Assembly: GCF_000633255.1 (NCBI RefSeq)
Contig: NZ_AYMJ01000015.1
Coordinates: 1 to 64,000, forward strand
Length of the DNA: 64,000 nucleotides
Reading direction: 5' to 3'
Origin: Pseudomonas sp. H1h
GTDB taxonomy: Bacteria; Pseudomonadota; Gammaproteobacteria; Pseudomonadales; Pseudomonadaceae
Shown here: positions 56,269 through 64,000 of the stretch, in pieces
How positions within the stretch are numbered: position 1 is the stretch's first letter
Layout: the number at the start of each line of letters is the position of its first letter
Translations under genes and position numbers: made by a program
The notes under the pieces: model-generated
Databases searched by the model: none
Told to the model about the DNA's origin: nothing
The model's input: only the letters and a program-made list of their open reading frames with translations

Positions 56269-57780
56269 ATGAATAACAACAACAACGACCAAAGCCTTAC
56301 GCAAATTGAAACTCACGGGGTCGAGCAGATCCCGGACAACGAACGCACCGCAGGCCCGACGGATCTGTTCCGGATGATCTTCGGTGGTTCGAATACCTTT
56401 GCCACCGCCGTGCTCGGCAGTTTCCCGGTGCTGTTCGGTCTGTCTTTTCAGGCCGGCGTCTGGGCGATTGTGTCGGGCGTGCTGCTCGGCTCGCTGATCC
56501 TCGCACCGATGGGCCTGTTCGGTCCGATCAACGGCACCAACAATGCCGTGTCGTCTGGCGCACACTTTGGCGTGCACGGGCGGATCGTCGGTTCGTTCCT
56601 GTCGCTGTTGACCGCTATCGCGTTTTTCTCGCTCTCGGTGTGGAGTTCGGGGGATGCGCTGATCGGTGGTGCGAAACGCCTGATCGGTCTGCCGGAAACC
56701 GACCTGACCCTGGGCCTGGCCTACGGTCTGTTCGCGATTCTGGTACTGACCGTGTGCATCTACGGCTTCCGCTTCCTGCTGTGGGTGAACAAGATCGCGG
56801 TGTGGAGCGCCAGCCTGTTGTTCCTGCTGGGCATCTTCGCCTTCGCCGGCCCGTTCGACGTCAACTACGCCGGTACCGTGAACCTCGGTCAGCCGGGCTT
56901 CTGGGCAGCGTTCATCGGCGCGGCGCTGGTCGCGATGAGCAACCCGATTTCCTTCGGTGCGTTCCTCGGCGACTGGTCACGCTACATCCCGCGTGACACG
57001 TCCAAGCAGCGGATCATGGCAGCGGTGGTGCTGTCGCAGATCGCCACGTTCATCCCGTTCCTGTTCGGCCTGGCCACCGCGACCATCGTCGCGATCAAGG
57101 CGCCGGACTACATCGCGGCCAACAACTACGTGGGCGGCTTGTTGGCGGTGTCGCCGAGCTGGTTCTTCCTGCCGGTGTGCCTGATTGCGGTGATCGGCGG
57201 CATGTCCACCGGCACCACCTCGCTGTATGGCACCGGGCTGGACATGTCCAGCGTGTTCCCGCGGGTGCTGTCGCGGGTCAAGGCAACGCTGCTGATCGGC
57301 GTGCTGTCGATTGCCTTCATCTTCATCGGACGCTTCGCGGCCAACCTGGTGCAGAGCGTGTCGACCTTCGCCGTGCTGATCATCACCTGCACCACGCCAT
57401 GGATGGTGATCATGATCATCGGTCTGCTGGTGCGTCGCGGCTTCTATTGCCCGGATGACCTGCAAGTGTTCACTCGCGGCGAACAGGGCGGACGCTACTG
57501 GTTCAGCCACGGCTGGAACTGGCGTGGTCTGGGTGCGTGGATTCCGAGCGCAGCGGTCGGCCTGTGCTTCGTCAATCTGCCGGGGCAGTTCGTTGGCCCG
57601 CTGGGTGAAATGGCCGGCGGTATCGACATCAGTTTGCCGGTGACGCTGGGCCTGGCGTCGGTGGTGTACCTGACGTTGCTGAGCCTGTTCCCGGAACCGC
57701 GGGAAGTGTTCGGCCCGCAGGATGCGCGCAGCCAAGGCGCGTCAGCACCGGCCAAATCGGCACTGCGCCAGGCGGCCTGA
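56269..57780 (+). CDS. NCS1-family purine-cytosine-type permease
   Basis: This 503-residue inner-membrane protein with about 12 helices shows the NCS1 features: GSNTFATAVLGSFPVLFGLSF, NGTNNAVSSGAHFGVHGR, SNPISFGAFLGDWSRYIP and GMSTGTTSLYGTGLDMS. In the gbu locus such a permease probably imports a guanidino compound or related amide rather than cytosine; the substrate is inferred from context. The ATG at 56269 follows CGGAGCAG. It lies just downstream of the MITE. Confidence 0.85.
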   Translation: MNNNNNDQSLTQIETHGVEQIPDNERTAGPTDLFRMIFGGSNTFATAVLGSFPVLFGLSFQAGVWAIVSGVLLGSLILAPMGLFGPINGTNNAVSSGAHFGVHGRIVGSFLSLLTAIAFFSLSVWSSGDALIGGAKRLIGLPETDLTLGLAYGLFAILVLTVCIYGFRFLLWVNKIAVWSASLLFLLGIFAFAGPFDVNYAGTVNLGQPGFWAAFIGAALVAMSNPISFGAFLGDWSRYIPRDTSKQRIMAAVVLSQIATFIPFLFGLATATIVAIKAPDYIAANNYVGGLLAVSPSWFFLPVCLIAVIGGMSTGTTSLYGTGLDMSSVFPRVLSRVKATLLIGVLSIAFIFIGRFAANLVQSVSTFAVLIITCTTPWMVIMIIGLLVRRGFYCPDDLQVFTRGEQGGRYWFSHGWNWRGLGAWIPSAAVGLCFVNLPGQFVGPLGEMAGGIDISLPVTLGLASVVYLTLLSLFPEPREVFGPQDARSQGASAPAKSALRQAA

Positions 57781-57796
57781 AGAAACACACACCTTC

Positions 57797-57891
57797 TGTG
57801 GGAGCGGGCTTGCTCGCGAAAGCGATCTGTCAGTCACATCACGTTTGAATGTGCCTACGCCATCGCGAGCAAGCCCGCTCCCACAAGGGCA
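57797..57891. repeat. REP pair (REPIN)
   Basis: TGTGGGAGCGGGCTTGCTCG and the inverse CGCGAGCAAGCCCGCTCCCA lie between the two permease genes. Confidence 0.9.
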
Positions 57892-57938
57892 AATCGAATT
57901 CAGCCTCACATAAAAAAGACAATCGGAGACACGCCATC

Positions 57939-59318
57939 ATGGCTTTGGATTTATTCGTCGTCCTCATCTACGCCGCCGGCATGCTCTTGCTCGGCTACTT
58001 CGGCATGCGCAAGGCCAAGACCAACGAGGACTTTCTGGTCGCCGGACGTAATCTGGGCCCGAGCCTGTACATGGGCACCATGGCCGCGACCGTGCTCGGT
58101 GGTGCGTCCACCGTCGGCACCGTACGTCTGGGCTACGTCCACGGCATCTCCGGCTTCTGGCTGTGCGCGGCACTGGGTAGCGGCATCGTCGCGCTGAACC
58201 TTTTCCTCGCCAAACCGCTGCTGAAACTGAAGATCTACACCGTTACCCAGGTTCTGGAAAAACGCTACAACCCGATGGCCCGCTCGGCGAGCGCGGCGAT
58301 CATGCTGGCCTACGCACTGATGATCGGCGTGACCTCGATCCTCGCTATCGGCACCGTGCTGCAAGTGCTGTTCGGTCTGCCATTCTGGGTCTCGGTATTG
58401 CTCGGCGGTGGTGTGGTGGTGATCTACTCGGCCATCGGCGGCATGTGGTCGCTGACCCTGACCGACATCGTCCAGTTCATTATCAAGACCGTGGGCCTGA
58501 TGTTCATCCTGTTGCCGATCTGCCTGTACCGCGTTGGCGGCTGGGACGAGTTGGTGCTGAAACTGCCGGCGACCGCCTTCAGCTTCACCACCATCGGCTG
58601 GGACACGATCATCACCTACTTCATGATCTACTTCTTTGGCATCCTGATCGGTCAGGACATCTGGCAACGGGTGTTCACCGTCAAGACCGCCAAAGTCGCC
58701 CAGTACGCCGGCAGCATCGCGGGCATCTACTGCATCGTCTATGGCCTGGCCTGCGCACTGATCGGTATGGCCGCGCACGTGCTGATCCCCGATCTGGACA
58801 ACGTCAACAACGCCTTCGCCGCCATCGTCAAACTGTCGCTGCCGGACGGCATCCGTGGCCTGGTGATCGCCGCTGCTCTGGCAGCCATGATGTCCACTGC
58901 CAGCGCCGGCCTGCTCGCCGCCGCCACCACCCTGACTGAAGACCTGCTGCCGAAACTGCGTGGCGGCAAGCAATCGAGCCTGGCCATCAACCGCTTGTTT
59001 ACTTTGCTCACCGGTGTCGTCGTGCTGGGTATCGCCCTGGTGGTGAATGACGTGATCAGCGCCCTGACCCTCGCTTACAACCTGCTGGTAGGCGGCATGC
59101 TGATCCCGCTGATCGGTGCGATCTTCTGGAAACGTGCGACCACCGCCGGCGCCATCGCCAGCATGGGCCTGGGCTTTGCTACCGCGCTGCTGTTCATGTT
59201 CAAGGACGGTCTGGACGCCAACACCCCGATCTACTACAGCCTGGCTGTGGGCCTGATCAGTTTTGTGGTGGTCAGCCTTTTCTCACGCCGTCCTGCGACG
59301 ATGGCGAGCGCGATCTAA
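57939..59318 (+). CDS. Sodium:solute symporter (SSS family)
   Basis: This 459-residue inner-membrane symporter with about 13 helices has SSS signatures: GYFGMRKAKTNEDFLVAGRN, GGASTVGTVRLGY, GGMWSLTLTDIVQFIIK, the GQDIWQRVFTVKTAK region and AALAAMMSTASAGLLAAATT. It is the second permease of the gbu-type locus and probably imports a guanidino acid or related solute. The ATG at 57939 starts MALDLFVV and follows CGGAGA. Confidence 0.87.
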   Translation: MALDLFVVLIYAAGMLLLGYFGMRKAKTNEDFLVAGRNLGPSLYMGTMAATVLGGASTVGTVRLGYVHGISGFWLCAALGSGIVALNLFLAKPLLKLKIYTVTQVLEKRYNPMARSASAAIMLAYALMIGVTSILAIGTVLQVLFGLPFWVSVLLGGGVVVIYSAIGGMWSLTLTDIVQFIIKTVGLMFILLPICLYRVGGWDELVLKLPATAFSFTTIGWDTIITYFMIYFFGILIGQDIWQRVFTVKTAKVAQYAGSIAGIYCIVYGLACALIGMAAHVLIPDLDNVNNAFAAIVKLSLPDGIRGLVIAAALAAMMSTASAGLLAAATTLTEDLLPKLRGGKQSSLAINRLFTLLTGVVVLGIALVVNDVISALTLAYNLLVGGMLIPLIGAIFWKRATTAGAIASMGLGFATALLFMFKDGLDANTPIYYSLAVGLISFVVVSLFSRRPATMASAI

Positions 59319-59350
59319 GCTTTGATGTAACGACTTGATGCTTTCTTCGA

Positions 59351-59560
59351 CGGGTGTGGCGCGGGCGTGTCCTCCCTTATTTACTGCACCGGCTCGCTTT
59401 TAGGCACAACCCGGAGGGCCGGAGCGGATGTCGTGCAGGGCTGCGTTGCTCGGAGCTTATTTGGAAAAACCAAACTACGCTCCTCGCGCCTTGCCCTGCA
59501 CGACATCAGATCCGGCGCGGTGCAGGAAATAAGGGAGGACACGCCCACTTGCCACACCCG
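59351..59560. repeat. 210-bp nested palindrome with core shared with the MITE; likely also a terminator
   Basis: Outer arms pair in blocks: CGGGTGTGGC/GCCACACCCG (59351-59360, 59551-59560) and GGGCGTGTCCTCCCTTATTT/its inverse (59363-59382, 59527-59546). Inner arms GATGTCGTGCAGGGC and its inverse (59427-59441, 59493-59507) bracket a core of about 53 bases. That core is the reverse complement of the core at 55999-56051 with four differences. A run of seven T follows the right arm, so the whole fold can end transcription of the symporter gene. Confidence 0.75.
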
Positions 59561-59586
59561 TTTTTTTCGTCTGGAGAAAAGGCCTT

Positions 59587-60312
59587 ATGAAGATCGTTTC
59601 GCGCGATCAATGGTTTGAAGTGCAAAACCTGAGCGACGGCATCCGGCTGATTCACGAGCCGTACATCCGCCCGTTCTACCGCTGCAACCTGTGGCATGTG
59701 CAGGGCCGCGACAAAGACCTGCTGCTCGACAGCGGCTCGGGGCTGGTCAGCCTGCGCGAACAGTTGCCGTGGCTCACCGAACGGCCGCTGGTGGCCGTCG
59801 CCAGTCATTGCCACTTCGACCACATCGCCGGGCATCACGAATTCGCCGAACGCCTGGTGCATCGCGCCGAGGCGGATATTCTTGCCGCGCCGGATGGCGA
59901 GAACGACTTGAGCCGGGCCTTCGTCGGTGACGACATGTTCGAAGCACATCCGGACTGCCCGTTGTGCTACGCCGAATACCGGGTCAAGGCCGCGCCGGCT
60001 ACCGGGTTTGTCGAGGACGGCGACGTGCTCGATCTGGGTAATCGCACGCTGCAAGTGCTGCACACGCCGGGACATTCGCCGGGCGGGATCAGCCTGTATG
60101 AGGCGGCCAGCGAAACCTTGTTCAGCGGCGACATCATCTACGACGGGCCGCTGATCGAAGACGCTTACCACTCCAATCTGCAAGATTACGCCACCAGTCT
60201 GCGGCGCTTGCAGGCATTGCCGATCCGCACGGTGCATGGCGGGCACTTCGGCAGTTTTTCCGGTGGGCATTTGCGCTCGATGATTGACGAATGGTTGCGC
60301 GGCCACGCTTGA
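59587..60312 (+). CDS. MBL-fold metallo-hydrolase
   Basis: This 241-residue metallo-beta-lactamase-fold protein has the two-metal motif H74-C-H76-F-D78-H79, then HTPGHSPGGISLYE, the bridging aspartate in FSGDIIYDG, and the last histidine in VHGGHFGSF. It could be a thioesterase, lactonase or similar hydrolase; substrate unknown. It lies after the gbu permeases, separated by the nested palindrome. Confidence 0.85.
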   Translation: MKIVSRDQWFEVQNLSDGIRLIHEPYIRPFYRCNLWHVQGRDKDLLLDSGSGLVSLREQLPWLTERPLVAVASHCHFDHIAGHHEFAERLVHRAEADILAAPDGENDLSRAFVGDDMFEAHPDCPLCYAEYRVKAAPATGFVEDGDVLDLGNRTLQVLHTPGHSPGGISLYEAASETLFSGDIIYDGPLIEDAYHSNLQDYATSLRRLQALPIRTVHGGHFGSFSGGHLRSMIDEWLRGHA

Positions 60313-60354
60313 GGCCTGCTGTAATCAGTCAAAACAACGACGAATATATCTGCC

Positions 60355-60603
60355 ATGAGAAGAGCCGCCGTGCGTGCCGCGGTACACCGCTACATCCGGC
60401 GCCTGCTGGAAACCCGCGAATTCAACGACCACACCAGTCTGGTGCAATTAGGGCTGGAAACGGCGGATATCGAAGACCTGATCTTCCATCTGGAAGATGA
60501 ATTCGGACTGACGGCATTCACCGCCGAAGAGGATCACATGCTCAAGACCGCGAAAACGGCGAATGACTTGAGCAGGTTTCTGATTGAGATCGGACGCCAC
60601 TGA
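60355..60603 (+). CDS. Acyl-carrier-like protein lacking the phosphopantetheine serine
   Basis: This 82-residue four-helix carrier-protein-like sequence carries, at the place where carrier proteins have D-S-L, E35-T36-A37 (QLGLETADIEDLIFHLEDEF). The attachment serine is thus replaced by threonine, while the helix II acidic residues and the EDEFGL continuation are kept. It should not carry a normal 4'-phosphopantetheine arm. It starts with ATG at 60355; no strong ribosome binding site is seen. It lies 42 bases after the MBL-fold gene. Confidence 0.7.
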   Translation: MRRAAVRAAVHRYIRRLLETREFNDHTSLVQLGLETADIEDLIFHLEDEFGLTAFTAEEDHMLKTAKTANDLSRFLIEIGRH

Positions 60604-60642
60604 GAGGCAGTGCCAAACACATCTATCGGGATGAGATGAAAC

Positions 60643-60777
60643 CCTGTGGCGAGGGAGCTTGCTCCCGCTCGGCTGCGCAACAGCCGCAAACACAGAACAT
60701 GCGATTGATCATATACAACCGGGCCGAATGGTTTTGGCGCCGCTTCGCAGCCCAACGGGAGCAAGCGCCCTCGCCAC
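60643..60777. repeat. REP-type inverted pair (GTGGCGAGGG class)
   Basis: CTGTGGCGAGGGAGCTTGCT and the inverse GGGAGCAAGCGCCCTCGCCA, about 90 bases apart, with a partly pairing spacer. Confidence 0.75.
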
Positions 60778-60799
60778 AAATAGCCCGGTGCTTTTTGGC

Positions 60800-60934
60800 T
60801 TAACGGCGACGCGGCTGGCGCCGGCGCTGTTCGTCATCGGTGCGGATTGGTACGGGTTGCAGAGGCGGTTCGATCAAGCCGAGGGCAACACCCAAATCGT
60901 GTAGCCAGTTCTGAATTTTCTCTTTCATCGTCAT
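60800..60934 (-). CDS. PA1414-family small protein
   Basis: This 44-residue protein (MTMKEKIQNWLHDLGVALGL, then a Pro-rich part and an Arg-rich end RRRQPRRR) resembles the PA1414 family. In P. aeruginosa this gene is strongly oxygen-responsive and shares its locus with the small RNA SicX. Its neighbours here, the gbu genes on one side and a LysR gene on the other, agree with that position. GAAGGGGG precedes the ATG at 60934; a second ATG two codons later is also possible. I found no clear Anr box upstream. Confidence 0.6.
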   Translation of the reverse strand: MTMKEKIQNWLHDLGVALGLIEPPLQPVPIRTDDEQRRRQPRRR

Positions 60935-61070
60935 GCCCCCTTCAGGGTAGTGCTGAGCGACCGGAATTCTGAGGCCGCTTCGCACTGATAATAGTCCGAA
61001 GTCCTACGCAATGCTCGGCCAAATCCGCAATGATCTGTTACTGAATTGAACAGAATTCCGATCGGTTGGT

Positions 61071-61970
61071 TCACCCCGCCTGCCGGGGTTCATCCGATGC
61101 CACGGGATAGAGCGCCTGCTGCTGTTCAATCCAGGCATTGAGGTTGGCCCCGACCATGCCCTTGCGCCACATGAGCCACGTTGTCGCACTGGCGAACGGC
61201 TCGGCCAACGGGTGCACCGCAACGCTCTCGCGCCCCGGCAAACTGGCAAGCATCGACTCCGACATCAGCGCCACGCCGCTGCCGGCAATCACACAGGCGA
61301 GCATGCCCTGATAGGACTCGATCTCCATCGCCCGGCCCATCGCCGCCTGGTAATGAACAAACCACGCCTCCAGCCGTGCGCGATAAGCGCAGCCATGGCG
61401 AAAGGTGAACACCGCCCTGCCCTCGACCTCCTTGGCGCTGCGGATCGGCGGGTGATCGGCCTCGCTGATCAGCACCAGACGCTCGTCGCACAGCGGCACG
61501 CCGTCAATGCCCGCCAACTGTGGAGGGCCGTCCACCAACGCCGCATCGAGGCGCCCGGACACCAGACCTTCGAGCAACTCACCGCTAGGCCCCGACTGCA
61601 CTTGCAGGTTCACCGCCGGGTATTGCTTGTGATAGCGCGCCAGCAACGCCGGCAAATGGATCGCCGCCGTGCTGTACAGCGTGCCGAGGACAAAATCCCC
61701 CGCCGGTTGCCCGCCCATCACCGCCGCACTGGCCTGATCGCGCAGGGCGAACAGTTTGCCGGTGTAGTCCAGCAGGACTTTTCCCGCAGGCGACAGCTGC
61801 AAACGCTGACGCTCGCGGACGAACAGTTCGACACCCAATTGCTCTTCCAGCTGCTTGAGCCGGGTCGACAGGTTGGACGGCACCCGGTGCAGACGCTCGG
61901 CGGCGCGGGTGATCGAACCTTCCTCGGCCACCGCCTGAAAGATCCGCAATTGGCTGAACTCCACAAACAT
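61071..61970 (-). CDS. LysR-family regulator
   Basis: This 299-residue protein has an N-terminal winged helix (LRIFQAVAEEGSITRAAERL, HRVPSNLSTRLKQLEEQLG) and a LysR effector domain (PAVNLQVQSGPSGELLEGLV). It is divergent from the YbfB/YjiJ transporter gene, 98 bases away, so it probably regulates that transporter and itself. Inducer unknown. Confidence 0.85.
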   Translation of the reverse strand: MFVEFSQLRIFQAVAEEGSITRAAERLHRVPSNLSTRLKQLEEQLGVELFVRERQRLQLSPAGKVLLDYTGKLFALRDQASAAVMGGQPAGDFVLGTLYSTAAIHLPALLARYHKQYPAVNLQVQSGPSGELLEGLVSGRLDAALVDGPPQLAGIDGVPLCDERLVLISEADHPPIRSAKEVEGRAVFTFRHGCAYRARLEAWFVHYQAAMGRAMEIESYQGMLACVIAGSGVALMSESMLASLPGRESVAVHPLAEPFASATTWLMWRKGMVGANLNAWIEQQQALYPVASDEPRQAG

Positions 61971-62068
61971 TCTCCAGAACAGAACAAGTTACTCACTATT
62001 ATTCAATTTTAAAGAAAGTCAATCGGTTCTAGCCTGACGGTCATTGCTCCTTCAAAGGAATCCAGACC

Positions 62069-63250
62069 ATGTCGCCACTGATTCGCTTATCCGCCTGTTT
62101 CGTCGCCCTGATGATGGCCATGGGCATCGGGCGCTTCGCCCTCACCCCGCAAATGCCGCACCTGCTCAGCGAAGGCCAGGTCGACCTGACCGCCGCCGGT
62201 CTGATCGCGGCGGCCAACTACCTCGGCTACCTGCTCGGCGCGGTGGACGCAATGTTCGCCCATCGTCCGCAGCAAGTGCAGCGCCGTTTGCACGGTGGCT
62301 TGTGGCTGTGTGTGCTGCTGACCCTCGCATCGTTCTGGGCCAACGGCTTCTGGTCGCATTTGTTGCTGCGCTTTGGCACCGGGTTGGCGAGTGCCTGGGT
62401 GCTGGTGATGATTACTGCACTGAGCCAGCCACTGGCGGCTGCGGCGGGTCGGCCACGGCTGGGCGCGCTGGTATTTGCCGGGCCGGGGCTGGGAATTTTT
62501 CTGACAGGGTTGCTGGCGCTGGTCTCACACCTGCTGAATCAGACGTCGGCCACGCTGTGGCTGATTTACGCCGCCGTGGCGCTGCTGATGTTGCTGGGGA
62601 TCGTACGGATCCTGCCGCAACCGGGCATTCACACGCCGGCCACCACGCTCAATGTCAGTCACTCGAATCGCGGCATCCCGCGACTGGCAGCGGTGTATGC
62701 ACTCTACGGTGTGGGTTACATCATTCCGGCCACGTTTCTCTCGCAAATGGCCAATGCGCAGTTTCACGGACAATGGCAGGCCGACCTGTTCTGGCCTTGC
62801 TTCGGCCTCGGCGCCGCGGTTGGTGTGCTGCTGGTGAGCCTGCGTCGCCACGACCCGAACACCACGCGCCACTGGCTGACGGCAACCTTGTGGCTACAGG
62901 CGCTTGGGGTCTTTGCCTGTCTATTGGGCAGCGGTTATGGCCTGGCGCTGGGCGTGATGTTGTGCGGCATGCCGTTCCTGGCCTGCATGCAACTGGTGAT
63001 GCAACGTTCGCGGGAACTGGCGCCGCACGCCACCCAACGCAACGCCGGCCTGCTGACCGCGTGCTTCGCCGTCGGCCAGCTCAGCGGTCCGTTGCTGGCG
63101 GCGCTGAGCAGCCATTTCAGCGGTGGCCTGCAACCGGCACTGGTAATCGCCGGCAGCGGTTTGCTGATTGCCGGCGGGTTGGCCCTGCAAGCATCTACTG
63201 CTGACCGAGCGCTTTGCGCAAACGCCGACGCACCCACTGCTCAGCACTGA
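62069..63250 (+). CDS. YbfB/YjiJ-family MFS transporter
   Basis: This 393-residue MFS-type protein with about 12 helices has the family opening MAMGIGRFALTPQMPHLLSE, then AANYLGYLLGAVDA, RFGTGLASAWVLVMITAL and YALYGVGYIIPATFLSQMA. Substrate unknown. It is divergent from a LysR gene. The 3' end overlaps the convergent EamA gene by 56 bases. Confidence 0.87.
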   Translation: MSPLIRLSACFVALMMAMGIGRFALTPQMPHLLSEGQVDLTAAGLIAAANYLGYLLGAVDAMFAHRPQQVQRRLHGGLWLCVLLTLASFWANGFWSHLLLRFGTGLASAWVLVMITALSQPLAAAAGRPRLGALVFAGPGLGIFLTGLLALVSHLLNQTSATLWLIYAAVALLMLLGIVRILPQPGIHTPATTLNVSHSNRGIPRLAAVYALYGVGYIIPATFLSQMANAQFHGQWQADLFWPCFGLGAAVGVLLVSLRRHDPNTTRHWLTATLWLQALGVFACLLGSGYGLALGVMLCGMPFLACMQLVMQRSRELAPHATQRNAGLLTACFAVGQLSGPLLAALSSHFSGGLQPALVIAGSGLLIAGGLALQASTADRALCANADAPTAQH

Positions 63251-64000
63251 CAAAAGTGATGCCGAGCAACACCAGCACCGCGCCGATGACGAAGTTCGCG
63301 CTCAGTTGTTCACCGAGCAATACCACACCGAAGGTGACGCCAAACAACGGCGTCATGAACGAAAACACCGCCAGATTGGCCGCCAGATAACGCCGCAGCA
63401 ACCAGAACCAGGTCAGGTAACTGAAGAACGACACCACCAGGCCCTGGAACAACACGCTGGCAACCGCCACGGTGGTCAGGCTGACGTGAGTGATCTGGCC
63501 GCTGAACAACGCAATCAACAACAGGCCGACGAAGCCGACGATCAACTGATAGAACAGGGTCAACGTCACCGGTGCTTCCGACAGCCGCGAAGCGCGCACC
63601 ACCACGGTGGTCGCGCCCCAGCAGGCGCCGGCCAATACCCCGAACGCATCACCCAGCAGCATGCGCCGGTCGAGGTTGTCCCACGACACACCGCCGGCGA
63701 AGGCAATGGCGATACCAATGAATGCCAGCAGAATCCCCATCCACTGCAGCGGCCGCAGGCGTTCGCTGGCCAGCAGAAAGTGCACGCCGAGTGCAGTGAA
63801 TATCGGCGCGGTGTAGAGGAACACCGACATGTGCGCGGCCGTGGTCAGTTGCAGGCCTTCGGCGATGAAGAAGAACTCCAGGCCAAACAGTGCGCCGGCC
63901 AGCAAACCTCCGCGCCAGGTATTGCCCACCTGATCCCAGCCACCCTTCCAGCACAGCAACAGGCCGACCAGTAACGCGGAAATCCCCGAGCGACCGGCCG
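63195..64000 (-). CDS. EamA (DMT superfamily) transporter, 5' end outside window
   Basis: The frame remains open to the end of the window, so the N-terminus is missing. The visible 268 residues contain about eight membrane helices: EFFFIAEGLQLTTAAHMSVF, YTAPIFTALGVHFLLASERL, GVLAGACWGATTVVVRAS, and the second EamA repeat with MTPLFGVTFGVVLLGEQLS. It probably exports a small metabolite. It overlaps the convergent MFS gene by 56 bases. Confidence 0.87.
   Translation of the reverse strand, partial: AGRSGISALLVGLLLCWKGGWDQVGNTWRGGLLAGALFGLEFFFIAEGLQLTTAAHMSVFLYTAPIFTALGVHFLLASERLRPLQWMGILLAFIGIAIAFAGGVSWDNLDRRMLLGDAFGVLAGACWGATTVVVRASRLSEAPVTLTLFYQLIVGFVGLLLIALFSGQITHVSLTTVAVASVLFQGLVVSFFSYLTWFWLLRRYLAANLAVFSFMTPLFGVTFGVVLLGEQLSANFVIGAVLVLLGITFVSAEQWVRRRLRKALGQQ

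Noticed and set aside
60935..61070. Anr/FNR box upstream of the PA1414-like gene
   Set aside because: No sequence near TTGAT-N4-ATCAA could be found on either strand.
62044..63204. 386-codon plus-strand frame overlapping the MFS gene
   Set aside because: The overlapping frame encodes a proper 12-helix YbfB/YjiJ transporter; this one is Arg/Ala-rich noise.

Overview
The window reads as chromosomal DNA of a Pseudomonas species of the fluorescens type. Genes are dense and GC-rich. Many intergenic gaps carry Pseudomonas REP palindromes (core GTGGGAGCGGGCTTGCTCGC). Several gene blocks follow orders I recall from P. aeruginosa: the scpA/yciB/cpxR/trkH block, plpD with a fimV-like and a marR gene, and gbuR-gbuA with its permeases followed by a PA1414-like gene. 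These family and synteny statements come from memory and were not checked by any search.

Layout. 1-2.4 kb: the 3' end of an RHS polymorphic toxin with an AT-rich tip, a putative immunity gene and a decayed reading frame. 2.4-5.7 kb: a small exported protein, queC, and facing it an XRE regulator overlapping a YhhQ-type queuosine-precursor transporter. 5.7-10.6 kb: a divergent SHMT paralogue, aroP, then a 45-residue peptide gene followed by an M29/NicX-like protein, which may be an unrecognised peptide-modification unit. 10.8-16.8 kb: housekeeping genes (rluB, a DUF1289 gene, scpB, scpA, yciO, rnm, yciB, yciI). 17-21.4 kb: a Cpx-like envelope stress module (cpxR, a Spy-like gene, cpxS) ending in a 194-bp unit present three times in tandem, which copies the 3' ends of both cpxS and the convergent nitroreductase gene. 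21.5-28.1 kb: trkH, two AraC regulators, an Mpo1-like protein, an HD-domain protein, an LpxH-like phosphoesterase, an EamA exporter and a SelT/W-like protein.

28.2-36.5 kb: plpD (patatin type Vd autotransporter), a fimV-like gene, marR, recQ, a YecA-family gene and a YbaN-family gene. 36.7-38.9 kb: an Ig-repeat surface-type protein with an AT-rich C-terminal tip. 39.1-52.6 kb: a 2620-residue RTX adhesin with a Lap-type retention module and TAAG cleavage motif, divergent from its own type I secretion operon (TolC, ABC and HlyD proteins). This most resembles the MapA system rather than LapA. 52.7-60.3 kb: a DTW-domain tRNA-modifying gene, gbuR, gbuA, a SnoaL-like gene, an NCS1 permease, a sodium:solute symporter and an MBL-fold hydrolase, together a guanidino-compound uptake and hydrolysis locus. 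It is interrupted by a 264-bp MITE-like element with TA flanks and by a second nested palindrome that shares the same core. 60.3-64 kb: an acyl-carrier-like protein lacking the phosphopantetheine serine, a PA1414-like small protein, a LysR regulator divergent from a YbfB/YjiJ MFS gene, and the 3' part of an EamA transporter gene.

No rRNA, tRNA or CRISPR array was seen. The least conventional signals are the peptide/M29 pair, the 194-bp triplication, the palindromic elements around the permease genes, the serine-less carrier protein and the SHMT paralogue with altered active-site residues.
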